Part shown: piece after piece, positions 55,581 to 64,000 of the stretch | Position numbering within the stretch: position 1 is the stretch's first letter | Layout: each line of letters begins with the position of its first letter | Assembly: GCA_024234575.1 (NCBI GenBank) | Contig: JACKOB010000002.1 | Location: 806,001 to 870,000, forward strand | Reading direction: 5' to 3' | DNA length: 64,000 nt | From: Hahellaceae bacterium | GTDB lineage: Bacteria; Pseudomonadota; Gammaproteobacteria; Pseudomonadales; Oleiphilaceae | Program-made: the position numbers and the translations under genes | The notes under the pieces: generated by a model | Told to the model about the DNA's origin: nothing | Database searches by the model: none | Seen by the model: the letters and a program-made list of their open reading frames with translations, nothing else

Positions 55581-55703
55581 GGTTAGGGGTTGGTGAATAA
55601 AAGTCTGCCGAAGTAACCATCAAATACCTTGTGCATTGGCAGACTCATAACTGTCTTAGAATAAACCACCACATCAAATTAACAGGACAAGTTTTCTGGT
55701 TCT

Positions 55704-56489
55704 CTACTTTAGTGCGTAAGACAGTAGGTCAGCATCGCTGTTTACTAGTCTGATATTGTCAACAGTATGATTTATCCAAGTTTCTGCTTCGCTATTTATT
55801 TGATCTATGCTCTTTCCACCGGGATGAATGACAGGACCAAACACTACTTTTATGGTTCCTGGGTGCTTGAGAAGGCTGTGGTTTGGCCAGTGTTCTCCGG
55901 CATTGTGAGCGACGGGTAACATAGGTAACCCTGTTTCTTTAGAAAGAGTTGCACCACCCCGGGAAAATTTCTTTTTTTGTCCTGATGGTATTCTGGTACC
56001 TTCTGGAAATATAAGAACCCAGACGCCTCGATTAAGCTTTTCTGTACCTTGAGAAATCACTTGTTTAATCGCGTCCTTACGATTACTGCGATCAATCGCT
56101 ATGGGTTCAACCAGGCTAAACGCCCAACCAAAAAATGGAATATTCAATAACTCCTTTTTAATGACTTGGGTCTGCGGGGCAAAAAGTGTTTGCAGGAAAA
56201 ATGTTTCCCATGTGCTTTGATGTTTACTGCAAATAATACAAGGTTTAGCTGGGATATTGTCAGTTCCATATAGCTCGTAATGAATGTTACAACTGACCTT
56301 TAACCAAGCAATAACGAACTTGGTGTAACCCTGAATGATCCATTTAAAACGCTTCTCATAAGGCAGTGTGGGCCCGATAATTGTTGCTGTTGATGTAAAC
56401 ACAATGGTGAATACGACTAGTACAATATAAAAAATGGTTGTGCGGACATAGACTGAAAGTGAAGTGGCTGAGACAGAATGTTTTTCCAT
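55704..56489 (-). CDS. 1-acyl-sn-glycerol-3-phosphate acyltransferase family protein
   Basis: A 261-aa PlsC-family acyltransferase. It has an N-terminal membrane helix (residues of about 15-35). The HX4D motif appears as KHQSTWE, with Glu for Asp, a common variant in this subgroup. FPEGTRIPSG near residue 165 binds the phosphate. It should acylate lysophosphatidic acid or a related lipid at the inner membrane. It lies three bases behind gmhB, giving a glyQ-glyS-gmhB-plsC unit. Confidence 0.9.
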   Translation of the reverse strand: MEKHSVSATSLSVYVRTTIFYIVLVVFTIVFTSTATIIGPTLPYEKRFKWIIQGYTKFVIAWLKVSCNIHYELYGTDNIPAKPCIICSKHQSTWETFFLQTLFAPQTQVIKKELLNIPFFGWAFSLVEPIAIDRSNRKDAIKQVISQGTEKLNRGVWVLIFPEGTRIPSGQKKKFSRGGATLSKETGLPMLPVAHNAGEHWPNHSLLKHPGTIKVVFGPVIHPGGKSIDQINSEAETWINHTVDNIRLVNSDADLLSYALK

Positions 56490-56492
56490 TTT

Positions 56493-57047
56493 TTAACTCA
56501 TGGGGTGTTCAGTGTTGATAATATCGTCGACAAAACCAGACAAGTTCTTATATACAGGTACGTGTTCAAGCCCTGCTGCTTTAAGCTGAGTTAAGGTCGT
56601 CAGTCCATTGCCTGTTTCAACAAGAGCTGCCTTAATTCCCATTGCTGTTGCCGCCTGTAGGTCTTTTAAGCTGTCACCAACCATGTAGACGTTCTTAAAG
56701 CTGTCGGCCATGGCCTCTTGAATCTGCTCCAAAAGACCGGTTAATGGCTTCCTGCATGTGCAATTGTCATCAGGCAGATGTGGACAATAGGCGATAAAAG
56801 CGATTGATCCCCCTGCTTGAGTAACAAGTTGACACATTTTGTCGTGCATTTTGTTGAGTTCAGTCAGGCTAAAATAACCTCGTCCAACACCTGACTGATT
56901 AGTTGCGATCGCTATTTTATAGCCTTGCCTGCATAGTCTGGCAATAGCCTCGATACTACCTTCAATAGGGTCCCACTCATTCGCAGACACAATATATTCG
57001 GAGGAGTCCTTATTAATGACGCCATCTCTATCAAGGATTACCAGCAC
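56493..57047 (-). CDS. gmhB: D-glycero-beta-D-manno-heptose-1,7-bisphosphate 7-phosphatase
   Basis: A 184-aa HAD phosphatase. The nucleophile motif LDRDGVIN is at residues 5-12, TNQSGVGRG near 50 is the GmhB signature, and the zinc loop CPHLPDDNCTCRKP follows near 108. It acts in ADP-heptose synthesis for the LPS core. It starts 14 bp behind glyS. Confidence 0.96.
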   Translation of the reverse strand: MLVILDRDGVINKDSSEYIVSANEWDPIEGSIEAIARLCRQGYKIAIATNQSGVGRGYFSLTELNKMHDKMCQLVTQAGGSIAFIAYCPHLPDDNCTCRKPLTGLLEQIQEAMADSFKNVYMVGDSLKDLQAATAMGIKAALVETGNGLTTLTQLKAAGLEHVPVYKNLSGFVDDIINTEHPMS

Positions 57048-57061
57048 CTTTAACGTCCCTT

Positions 57062-59140
57062 CTATACGTTCGACTGCAAAAGTGAAATATCTGCTATCTG
57101 CAGAAATAATTGTCTTAGTTGAGCAAGTAAGGCTAAGCGATTATTTCTAATATCTACATCTTCGGCCATAACCATAACTTTATCGAAAAATTCATCAACT
57201 GGCGCTTTTAAAGAACTAAGCAATGTTAATGCCTGTTGATAGTCACCCTTTGCGAATACCGGTTCTAATGATGCTTGCAGCGAAACAAGAACGTCATTAA
57301 GGGTACTTTCTTCTTTCTCGGTGAAAAGATTTGCCTTAACCGGTGTGGTGTCGTCAACGACGGACTGTTTGCTCAGAATATTGGATACGCGCTTATTGGC
57401 GGCTGCAAGGGACTGTGCTTCAGGCCGTTTGGCGAAGTTATTTACCGCATTGATACGATTATTAAAGTCGACTGGTCGGGTGGGTCTTCGTGCATGCACA
57501 GATAAATAGACATCCACTGGAATACCTGCATCTTCATACCATGATCGAAAACGTTCCAGCATATAGTCGGTAACCGAGTTTTTAAGGTTTTCTGCAGGCA
57601 ATGGCTGGTGGGCTTCGATGCTCCACTGGATACATTCTTCCAGATCAAGAGGCAGTTCGCGCTCTACGATAATCTTGAGAATACCTAACGCGGCACGACG
57701 CAGTGCAAAAGGATCTTTGGTACCTGTCGGGGGCTGGTTTATACCGAATATCCCCACTAATGTATCGAGCTTATCGGCAATTGAAACAGCACAGCCGGTT
57801 AGAGTTTCCGGTAGTTTATCCCCTGCAAATCTTGGTAGATACTGCTCATACAATGCCTTGGCCACTTCTGTTGCTTCACCTTCAGCCTTGGCATAGTGGT
57901 AACCCATAATACCTTGCAGATCGGTGAACTCGAGAACCATTTCACTAACGAGATCGGATTTGGATAACGTTGCAGCGCGCTCGGCTAGGCCCGCTTCACC
58001 ACCTATTGCACTGGCAATCTTTGAGGCAACTTTGGCAACACGGGTTGTCTTATCATAAATGCTGCCTAGCTTATCCTGGAAAACGATAGGCTTTAGCCTT
58101 TCAATACGTTGTTCCAAGGTAGATTTCTTATCGGTTTCGAAGAAAAATGCGGCGTCAGATAATCGTGGACGAATTACTTTTTCGTTTCCGGCAATAACCT
58201 CTGCCGGATCTTTGCTTTCGATGTTGGCGACAGTAATGAAATTTGGCAGCATATTACCTTCGCTGTCTACAACATGGAAATACTTCTGGTGCTCTTTCAT
58301 TGATGAGATTAGTGCTTCGCTAGGTACATCAAGAAAGCGCTGTTCGAATTTACCTAGCAAAGGCACAGGCCATTCATTGAGTGCCGTCACTTCATCCAGC
58401 AGGTCTTCATCGATCACAGCAACGCCACTGACAGTGCCCGCGATAGCAGAAACGCCTGCTCGAATTTTTTCTCTTCTCGTTGCGAAATCAGCGATGACAA
58501 AGCCTTCTTTAGCCAGCGTTGTCTGATAGTCTTGTGGGGAATGAATCGTTAATTCTTTGCCACAATGGAAACGATGGCCGCGCGTGACATTTGACGCCTT
58601 AATACCAAGTATTTCTGCATCAACAACTTCTGTGCCCATCAACATTAAAATCCAGTGAGCTGGTCTGACAAACTCAACCTTGCGGGCGCCCCAACGCATT
58701 CTTTTAGGGATGGGGAGTTGGTTGAGAGCTTCACTGATAATGCCGGGAACAATACTTTTAGCGTTTTGTCCGGCTTGCACAGAGCGATAAACAATCCAGT
58801 CACCTTTATCTGTTGCAATCGTTTCAAGCTTGTCCAAGGGAGCGTTGCAGCCACGGGCAAACCCTTCAAGGGCTTTGGTTGGATTACCCGCAGAATCGTA
58901 AGCTGCTTTTAACGCCGGACCACGCTTTTCGATGTGGCTATCTGCTTGTTGTGTAGCTAACCCTTCGATAAGTGCGGCAAGTCTTCGGGGAGCGGCGAAT
59001 GGTTTAATGCTCGTATAGGCTAAGTTGTTGCTTTTAAGCCCTTTTTCGATTTCATCGATGAATGACTTCGATAGCGACTTCAGCGCTTTGGGTGGTAGTT
59101 CTTCAGTACCTATTTCAACCAGAAAATCATTGACTGACAT
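57062..59140 (-). CDS. glyS: Glycyl-tRNA synthetase beta subunit
   Basis: A 692-aa beta subunit of the tetrameric alpha2beta2 enzyme, starting DFLVEIGTEELPPKAL. The C-terminal region resembles an anticodon-binding domain. It contributes tRNA recognition. It directly follows glyQ with one base between stop and start. Confidence 0.98.
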   Translation of the reverse strand: MSVNDFLVEIGTEELPPKALKSLSKSFIDEIEKGLKSNNLAYTSIKPFAAPRRLAALIEGLATQQADSHIEKRGPALKAAYDSAGNPTKALEGFARGCNAPLDKLETIATDKGDWIVYRSVQAGQNAKSIVPGIISEALNQLPIPKRMRWGARKVEFVRPAHWILMLMGTEVVDAEILGIKASNVTRGHRFHCGKELTIHSPQDYQTTLAKEGFVIADFATRREKIRAGVSAIAGTVSGVAVIDEDLLDEVTALNEWPVPLLGKFEQRFLDVPSEALISSMKEHQKYFHVVDSEGNMLPNFITVANIESKDPAEVIAGNEKVIRPRLSDAAFFFETDKKSTLEQRIERLKPIVFQDKLGSIYDKTTRVAKVASKIASAIGGEAGLAERAATLSKSDLVSEMVLEFTDLQGIMGYHYAKAEGEATEVAKALYEQYLPRFAGDKLPETLTGCAVSIADKLDTLVGIFGINQPPTGTKDPFALRRAALGILKIIVERELPLDLEECIQWSIEAHQPLPAENLKNSVTDYMLERFRSWYEDAGIPVDVYLSVHARRPTRPVDFNNRINAVNNFAKRPEAQSLAAANKRVSNILSKQSVVDDTTPVKANLFTEKEESTLNDVLVSLQASLEPVFAKGDYQQALTLLSSLKAPVDEFFDKVMVMAEDVDIRNNRLALLAQLRQLFLQIADISLLQSNV

Positions 59141-59141
59141 G

Positions 59142-60092
59142 CTATTTATCCCCCTTGTCTTGCGCTAATACTTCGTTACGTAACGCTTCTGCCGCAAGTG
59201 GAAAACCCAACTCTTTGCGGCGATCAAAGTAAGCCTGGGCGACAGCCCGTGCCAAGCCTCGAACGCGCAGAATAAATCGCTGACGCTCTGTTACCGATAT
59301 TGCATGCCTGGCATCCAGCAAGTTGAAGGTGTGGGATGCTTTAAGAACCATTTCATAAGCAGGTAGTGGTAAACCTTCGCCAATCAGGCGTTGGCTTTCC
59401 CGCTCGTAAACATCAAAATTACTGAACAGAAACTCTGTGTCTGCATGTTCGAAGTTGTAAGTAGACATCTCTACTTCGTTTTGATGAAAGACGTCGCCAT
59501 AGGTTACTTTGCCATCGGGGCCATTTGCCCAGACCAGATCATAGACGCTATCGACTCCTTGCAGATACATTGCGATACGCTCGAGCCCATAGGTAATTTC
59601 GCCGGTAACCGGATAGCACTCAAGCCCGCCAACCTGTTGAAAGTAAGTAAACTGCGTGACTTCCATACCATTTAGCCATATTTCCCAGCCGAGACCCCAG
59701 GCACCTAAGGTAGGTGATTCCCAGTTGTCTTCGACAAAACGGATATCGTGAACACAGGGGTCTATACCCATTCTCTTGAGCGACTCGAGATATAGCTCTT
59801 GAATGTTATCCGGTGAGGGTTTTAATACGACCTGAAACTGGTAGTAGTGTTGCAGCCTGTTTGGGTTTTCGCCGTATCGGCCGTCGGTGGGTCTTCTGCT
59901 TGGCTGGACATAGGCCGCGTTCCAGGTTTCCGGGCCAATAGCACGCAGAAACGTTGCCGGGTGGAATGTGCCGGCGCCAACCTCCATATCCAGTGGTTGG
60001 AGAATGACACAGCCTTGCTCTGCCCAAAAACTCTGGAGTGCAAGAATCAGGCCCTGAAAAGTACTGACATCGTACGTGCTGTTATTAGACAC
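59142..60092 (-). CDS. glyQ: Glycyl-tRNA synthetase alpha subunit
   Basis: A 316-aa catalytic alpha subunit: [20 protein letters not shown] at the start, then [15 protein letters not shown] and [15 protein letters not shown]. It forms glycyl-adenylate. The 150-bp gap upstream (60093-60242) is AT-rich and probably holds its promoter; no RNA gene or T-box was seen there. Confidence 0.99.
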   Translation of the reverse strand: MSNNSTYDVSTFQGLILALQSFWAEQGCVILQPLDMEVGAGTFHPATFLRAIGPETWNAAYVQPSRRPTDGRYGENPNRLQHYYQFQVVLKPSPDNIQELYLESLKRMGIDPCVHDIRFVEDNWESPTLGAWGLGWEIWLNGMEVTQFTYFQQVGGLECYPVTGEITYGLERIAMYLQGVDSVYDLVWANGPDGKVTYGDVFHQNEVEMSTYNFEHADTEFLFSNFDVYERESQRLIGEGLPLPAYEMVLKASHTFNLLDARHAISVTERQRFILRVRGLARAVAQAYFDRRKELGFPLAAEALRNEVLAQDKGDK

Positions 60093-60242
60093 GGCTTAAA
60101 TACCTGTTATTTATGGAAAGACATCAAAAATTTAATCGGGGGATTATACTATTTGCTCGTCATTTGTGCAGGCTTTGCGGCGAAATTTGGCGAATTTTCA
60201 GTAAAATACAACAAACTCGTCACAAAGCGTTCTAAGAGCTTT

Positions 60243-60692
60243 CTAAAATTGCTGGCTTAAGACGTAACTCAGGATATCTACGATTTCTGCGGGAGTTTGT
60301 GTGACTGCCAGCGCAGCAGCATCGACTTCTTTTAACGGGTGCGTTAGATCTGGTGCGTGCATGGTTATCAATGCTTTATCAAGTGCTGCAGCATAACCAG
60401 CTTCAAAAGCGGCATTCCACTGCTTGTATTTGTCCCCGAATCTAACCACCACCACATCCGCCTTTTTAATGAGTGTTTTCGTGCGAATCGCATTAATATT
60501 GGCGGCTTTGTGATCTTTCCAGAACGGAGTGGGATCTGCTCCGAGAATCGTTTCGCCTACATCATCGCTTGATTGATGGTCAGTAACAGGTGAGGAAAAA
60601 CTAATATTAAGACCTTTTTCTTTGGCACCAGCCATAATTTCCTGGCGCCAGTTGGTGTGAATTTCTCCAGATAAGTAAACGTTGAGTGTCAT
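60243..60692 (-). CDS. YtoQ family protein
   Basis: A 149-aa protein with the YtoQ family start LNVYLSGEIHTNWRQEI and an internal VVVRFGDKYKQWNAAFEAGYA. The fold resembles nucleoside 2-deoxyribosyltransferases, which share the Y-S-G-E and E-A-G-YA elements. Its function is not established. It lies between glyQ and trkH on the same strand but with gaps of more than 100 bp on both sides, so it may be a single-gene unit. Confidence 0.85.
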   Translation of the reverse strand: MTLNVYLSGEIHTNWRQEIMAGAKEKGLNISFSSPVTDHQSSDDVGETILGADPTPFWKDHKAANINAIRTKTLIKKADVVVVRFGDKYKQWNAAFEAGYAAALDKALITMHAPDLTHPLKEVDAAALAVTQTPAEIVDILSYVLSQQF

Positions 60693-60796
60693 GGTTAGAT
60701 TCCTTGTAGCAGTTAATTCTTAAATCATGCCTGATTGAGGATGTACCTGTACCGTTGAATATTTACCCTTACATGAGTATGTAAAACGGAGAGCTA

Positions 60797-62245
60797 TCAA
60801 CGTCGCCAGAATGTTGGTGTGAACAGTATTAGTAGCGTGAAAACTTCCAGGCGCCCTAACAGCATGGCGAAACACAATATCCATTTAGCCGTCGTATTGA
60901 GGTCTCCATAGTGATAGGCCACCTCGCCAAGCCCCGGCCCCAGATTGTTGATGCAGGCTCCTACTGCAGACCAGGCCGTAACTTGATCAAGCCCTGTGGC
61001 GAGCAAGCCAAGCAACATAAATACAAACATAAACATATAAACAGAAAAAAAGCCCCACACCGCTTCTAAAACCCTATCTGGAACCGGTTTGGACCCCAGT
61101 TTTACCGGAATGACCGCATTAGGGTGTACCAGTCGTTTGATCTCTCTTACACCCTGTTTGTAGATAAGTAAAATGCGAATCGCTTTCATACCACCGCCGG
61201 TCGAGCCAGCGCAGCCACCAATGAAGGCGATCAAAAATAGAAGAAACGGCAATACCAGTGGCCAGTGGGCGAAATCTGCCGTTGCAAAGCCAGTTGTCGT
61301 TGCAACTGAAACTACTTCAAATATTCCACGGGTGATCGATTCGAAAGTGTTGTACGTTCCCGTTGCCATCAAGACGGCTATCGTTATGAGAGAAACACCT
61401 CCCAATACGAAGATATAAAATTTGAACTCTGGGTCACGAAAGTAGATGGTGGGGTTTTTCGTTCGCCAAGCGAAAAAGTGTAGTGCAAAATTACACCCGG
61501 ATAGAATCATAAACACCACTGCGATAAGCTCGATAATAGTGCTATTGAAAAAACCAATACTGGCATCGTGTGTTGAGAACCCACCAATTGCCACGGTAGC
61601 AAAGCTGTGGGTAATCGCATCAAAACCGCTCATTCCGGCTAAATAGTAGCAAGTAGCACAGGTGACTGTTAAACCCAGATAAATGTACCAGAGAGCTTTG
61701 GCTGTTTCAGTGATACGAGGTGTTAGCTTGCTGTCTTTAACCGGCCCAGGAGTTTCTGCCCGATAGAGCTGCATGCCCCCGATGCCTAGCATAGGCAGGA
61801 CGGCAACCGCTAAAACAATAATACCCATACCGCCAAACCACTGTAATTGTTGGCGATACCAGAGAATGGACTGGGGCAGGTTGTCGATTCCAGTAATGAC
61901 GGTTGCGCCGGTCGTTGTCAGACCGGAAAGGGACTCAAAGTAAGCGTCAACAAAGCTCATTTCCGGATTGCTGCTGACATAGAGTGGGATTGTTCCGCTA
62001 AGACTGAGCGTCACCCAAAAAAGAACGGTGATGAGGAAGCCATCACGAATTCGAAGTTCGTGTTTCTTGTTATGAAAGGGGAGCCAGACTAAAAAGCCGC
62101 TGACCAGGATCATACCAAAGGCATCGGCAAAGGCGATAAGTTGCCCGTCTTCGTAGATAGAAGAGACAATCATTGGGGGGATCATCGTCACGCTGAACAG
62201 CATCATCAGGATGCCGAGAATTCGCATGATGACGGTGATATGCAT
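60797..62245 (-). CDS. trkH: Trk potassium uptake channel subunit
   Basis: A 482-aa inner-membrane potassium transporter of the Trk/Ktr/HKT group. Four selectivity-filter loops are visible: TTTGATV near 115, VAIGGFS near 215, ATTTGFA near 310 and NNLGPGLGE near 430. The ATG at 62245 gives the usual family N-terminus. It works with the regulator TrkA, encoded 45 bp upstream on the same strand. Confidence 0.97.
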   Translation of the reverse strand: MHITVIMRILGILMMLFSVTMIPPMIVSSIYEDGQLIAFADAFGMILVSGFLVWLPFHNKKHELRIRDGFLITVLFWVTLSLSGTIPLYVSSNPEMSFVDAYFESLSGLTTTGATVITGIDNLPQSILWYRQQLQWFGGMGIIVLAVAVLPMLGIGGMQLYRAETPGPVKDSKLTPRITETAKALWYIYLGLTVTCATCYYLAGMSGFDAITHSFATVAIGGFSTHDASIGFFNSTIIELIAVVFMILSGCNFALHFFAWRTKNPTIYFRDPEFKFYIFVLGGVSLITIAVLMATGTYNTFESITRGIFEVVSVATTTGFATADFAHWPLVLPFLLFLIAFIGGCAGSTGGGMKAIRILLIYKQGVREIKRLVHPNAVIPVKLGSKPVPDRVLEAVWGFFSVYMFMFVFMLLGLLATGLDQVTAWSAVGACINNLGPGLGEVAYHYGDLNTTAKWILCFAMLLGRLEVFTLLILFTPTFWRR

Positions 62246-62290
62246 AAAAAAACCTTATTTCGTGGGCTGTATTGGGTTTACAAACACTGA

Positions 62291-63664
62291 CTAAAAGAAA
62301 GTCAGACCGACCTGGAAGAGCTTTTCGACTTCCCTAATTTTATTCTTATTCACTAAAAAGAGAATGACATGGTCGTCTGGTTGTACGCGAATATGGTCGT
62401 GCGCAATCATTACCTCGTTGTGTCTGACGATAGCGCCTATGGTGCAGCCATCAGGTAACGAAATCTCATCCAGTCTGCGGCCAACCACCTTGGAACTTCG
62501 GTGGTCACCATGAGCAATAGCTTCTATTGCCTCAGCCGCACCGCGTCTTAATCGGTGTACGTTGACAACATCACCACGTCGCACGTGTGCCAACAAACTG
62601 CCTAGTGTCGCCTGTTGTGGTGATACTGCAATATCGATTTCGCCTCCTTGAATGAGGTCGACATAATCGGGGTTATTGATCAGGGTGATGACCTTTCTTG
62701 CCCCTAGCCTCTTAGCAAGCATGGAGGCCATGATATTGGCCTCGTCGTCGTTAGTGACAGCACAGAAAACATCCGTATCTTCGATGTTCTCATCCAGTAA
62801 CATCTCTTTGTTGGATGCATCGCCTTCTAAAACGATGGTCTTGTTCAGAGATTCAGAAAGATATATGCAACGTTCTTCGTTGTGCTCGATAATCTTAACC
62901 TGATGAGAGCCTTCTAGCTCAACGGCGAGCCGCTGGCCGATATTGCCGCCACCTGCAATCATGATACGCTTGTATGGTTTTTCGAGAGGTTGCAGCTCGC
63001 TCATAACCGAGCGGATGTGATGGGATGCGGCGAGGAAGAAAATCTCATCACCCTCCTCTACGATCGTCGTTCCTTCTGGCAGGATGGGCCTGTTCTTACG
63101 AAAGATAGCGGCGACTCGCGTATCAATATTAGGCATGTGCTGGCGCAGATAGGCCAGTTCGTGACCCACCAGTGGACCGCCCTTAACAGCGCTAATAGCG
63201 ACGAGCCGAACCAGACCTTCCGAAAAATCCTGTACTTGCAGCGCACCGGGATATTCAATCAGGCGCGTAATATGCTGGGTGACTACTTGTTCTGGGCTGA
63301 TAAGCACGTCTATCGGAAATGCTTCTGTGCCAAACAGCCCTTTTTTATTGAGATAGGCCTGTTCTCTAACCCTACTTATTTTGGTAGGGGTTCTGAAAAG
63401 TGTATGGGCCACCTGACAGGCAACCATATTTACTTCGTCACTGTTGGTCACGGCGATGAGCATGTCGGCGTCTTCGGCACCTGCCTGTTTTAGGATGTTT
63501 GGATATGACCCCCGGCCTTCAACGGTGCGAATATCAAGACGTTCACGCAGGATGCGAAGCCTGTTGGCATTGCTGTCAATAACAGTGATGTCATTGGCTT
63601 CATTGGCCAGGCTTTCTGCCAGCGTTCCACCGACTTGCCCTGCTCCGAGGATGATAATTTTCAT
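62291..63664 (-). CDS. trkA: Trk system regulatory NAD-binding protein
   Basis: A 457-aa cytoplasmic regulator with two RCK modules. The first Rossmann motif is [13 protein letters not shown] at residues 7-19, the second [14 protein letters not shown] near 237; each is followed by a TrkA-C domain. NAD(H) binding gates TrkH. It starts nine bases behind rsmB, matching the common rsmB-trkA order. Confidence 0.98.
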   Translation of the reverse strand: MKIIILGAGQVGGTLAESLANEANDITVIDSNANRLRILRERLDIRTVEGRGSYPNILKQAGAEDADMLIAVTNSDEVNMVACQVAHTLFRTPTKISRVREQAYLNKKGLFGTEAFPIDVLISPEQVVTQHITRLIEYPGALQVQDFSEGLVRLVAISAVKGGPLVGHELAYLRQHMPNIDTRVAAIFRKNRPILPEGTTIVEEGDEIFFLAASHHIRSVMSELQPLEKPYKRIMIAGGGNIGQRLAVELEGSHQVKIIEHNEERCIYLSESLNKTIVLEGDASNKEMLLDENIEDTDVFCAVTNDDEANIMASMLAKRLGARKVITLINNPDYVDLIQGGEIDIAVSPQQATLGSLLAHVRRGDVVNVHRLRRGAAEAIEAIAHGDHRSSKVVGRRLDEISLPDGCTIGAIVRHNEVMIAHDHIRVQPDDHVILFLVNKNKIREVEKLFQVGLTFF

Positions 63665-63673
63665 TGGATTAAA

Positions 63674-64000
63674 TCACCGTTTTTCCAAACAGGCATAGTA
63701 GAACCCATCGTTGCCGCCATCTTGTGGTAGAAGTTGTCGCCCATGAGTACAGGATAGTCCCCATTCGGCTTCAATACCTATTTCCTTGGCATTATTGGGG
63801 GTTTTTAAAAAGCGCTCAATTATACGGCTATTCTCTTGTGGGAAAATAGAGCAAGTCGCATAAACCAGCCGACCACCTGGTTTTAACATGGGCCAAAGCG
63901 CATTGAGGATCGAAAGCTGAATATTTGCTAAGGCTGTTATGTCTGTCTCCCGACGCAGTAATTTTATATCCGGGTGACGCCTGATGACGCCTGTGGCGCT
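63674..64000 (-). CDS. rsmB: 16S rRNA (cytosine967-C5)-methyltransferase, C-terminal part
   Basis: Only the last 108 codons are in the window; the gene continues past the right edge. The visible frame begins SATGVIRRHPDIKLLRRE and contains ATCSIFPQEN, with the catalytic cysteine of motif VI, then ends in YYACLEKR. The second motif cysteine would lie just outside. RsmB (Fmu) methylates C967 of 16S rRNA. Its usual neighbours fmt and def are presumably beyond the edge. Confidence 0.95.
   Translation of the reverse strand, partial: SATGVIRRHPDIKLLRRETDITALANIQLSILNALWPMLKPGGRLVYATCSIFPQENSRIIERFLKTPNNAKEIGIEAEWGLSCTHGRQLLPQDGGNDGFYYACLEKR

Noticed and set aside
55603..55644. Inverted repeat GTCTGCC/GGCAGAC behind the dehydratase-like gene
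   Set aside because: A 7-bp stem with a 28-nt loop and no T-run is too weak to call a terminator.
60093..60242. Possible T-box or tRNA gene before glyQ
   Set aside because: No cloverleaf, T-box sequence or terminator/antiterminator pair could be seen; T-boxes are also not expected in this group.

Overview
The window looks like a chromosomal segment of a gammaproteobacterium, probably a marine member of the Cellvibrionales/Pseudomonadales side of the class. The chromosomal genes have the Pseudomonas-type order: trkH-trkA-rsmB and the glyQS block, gyrB-recF-dnaN-dnaA, rpmH-rnpA-yidD-yidC-mnmE, mnmG-rsmG-parA-parB, atpI-B-E-F-H-A-G-D-C, glmU and glmS. Two perfect 16-bp parS palindromes of the Pseudomonas type sit inside recF, and perfect DnaA boxes occur both beside mnmG and upstream of dnaA. 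This is therefore the origin-proximal part of the chromosome. The exact genus cannot be told from what is visible.

Bases 1 to 24755 are the right-hand part of a Tn7-like transposon inserted at the standard attTn7 position behind glmS. The right end is readable: a terminal ACA (TGT in inward reading) at 24753-24755, three tandem 20-bp TnsB-type repeats at 24691-24750, and a candidate 5-bp target duplication GCAAA 21-25 bases past the glmS stop codon. A complete tnsA-B-C-D-E operon follows on the minus strand. TnsA and TnsB keep their catalytic residues, TnsC its Walker motifs and TnsD its zinc finger. Both target selectors (TnsD for attTn7, TnsE for replication-linked targets) are present. The left end is not recognised in the window and probably lies to the left of base 1.

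The cargo behind tnsE is a type 3 BREX phage-defence locus in its canonical order: brxF, brxC, pglXI, brxHII, pglZ, brxA, all on the minus strand. Two extra genes accompany it: a small excisionase-type helix-turn-helix gene in front of brxF, and a 612-aa AlbA_2/ATPase-fold protein between brxC and pglXI. The 181-bp gap after the AlbA_2 gene holds two strong hairpins followed by two palindromic operator-like sequences around a likely promoter. The locus therefore appears split into two transcription units: (HTH-brxF-brxC-AlbA_2) and (pglXI-brxHII-pglZ-brxA). A convergent NERD-nuclease/helicase gene at the left edge is probably more cargo.

From 24781 to 46034 almost all genes are on the minus strand: glmS and glmU (UDP-GlcNAc synthesis), the F1Fo ATP synthase operon, parAB and rsmG-mnmG, an AT-rich gap with three perfect DnaA boxes, a small unknown ORF, an MBL-fold protein, an HDOD protein, and mnmE-yidC-yidD-rnpA-rpmH. 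The 764-bp rpmH-dnaA gap is the divergence point. dnaA-dnaN, an AarF/UbiB-family kinase-like gene, recF, gyrB and a threonine dehydratase-like gene run on the plus strand to 55580. The rest (plsC-like, gmhB, glyS, glyQ, ytoQ, trkH, trkA, partial rsmB) returns to the minus strand.

Most likely targets for follow-up: the Tn7-borne BREX-3 locus with its AlbA_2 insertion and operator/hairpin control region, a low-GC central block in pglXI, the two parS sites in recF, the two DnaA-box clusters, and the kinase-like gene inside the dnaN-recF block.
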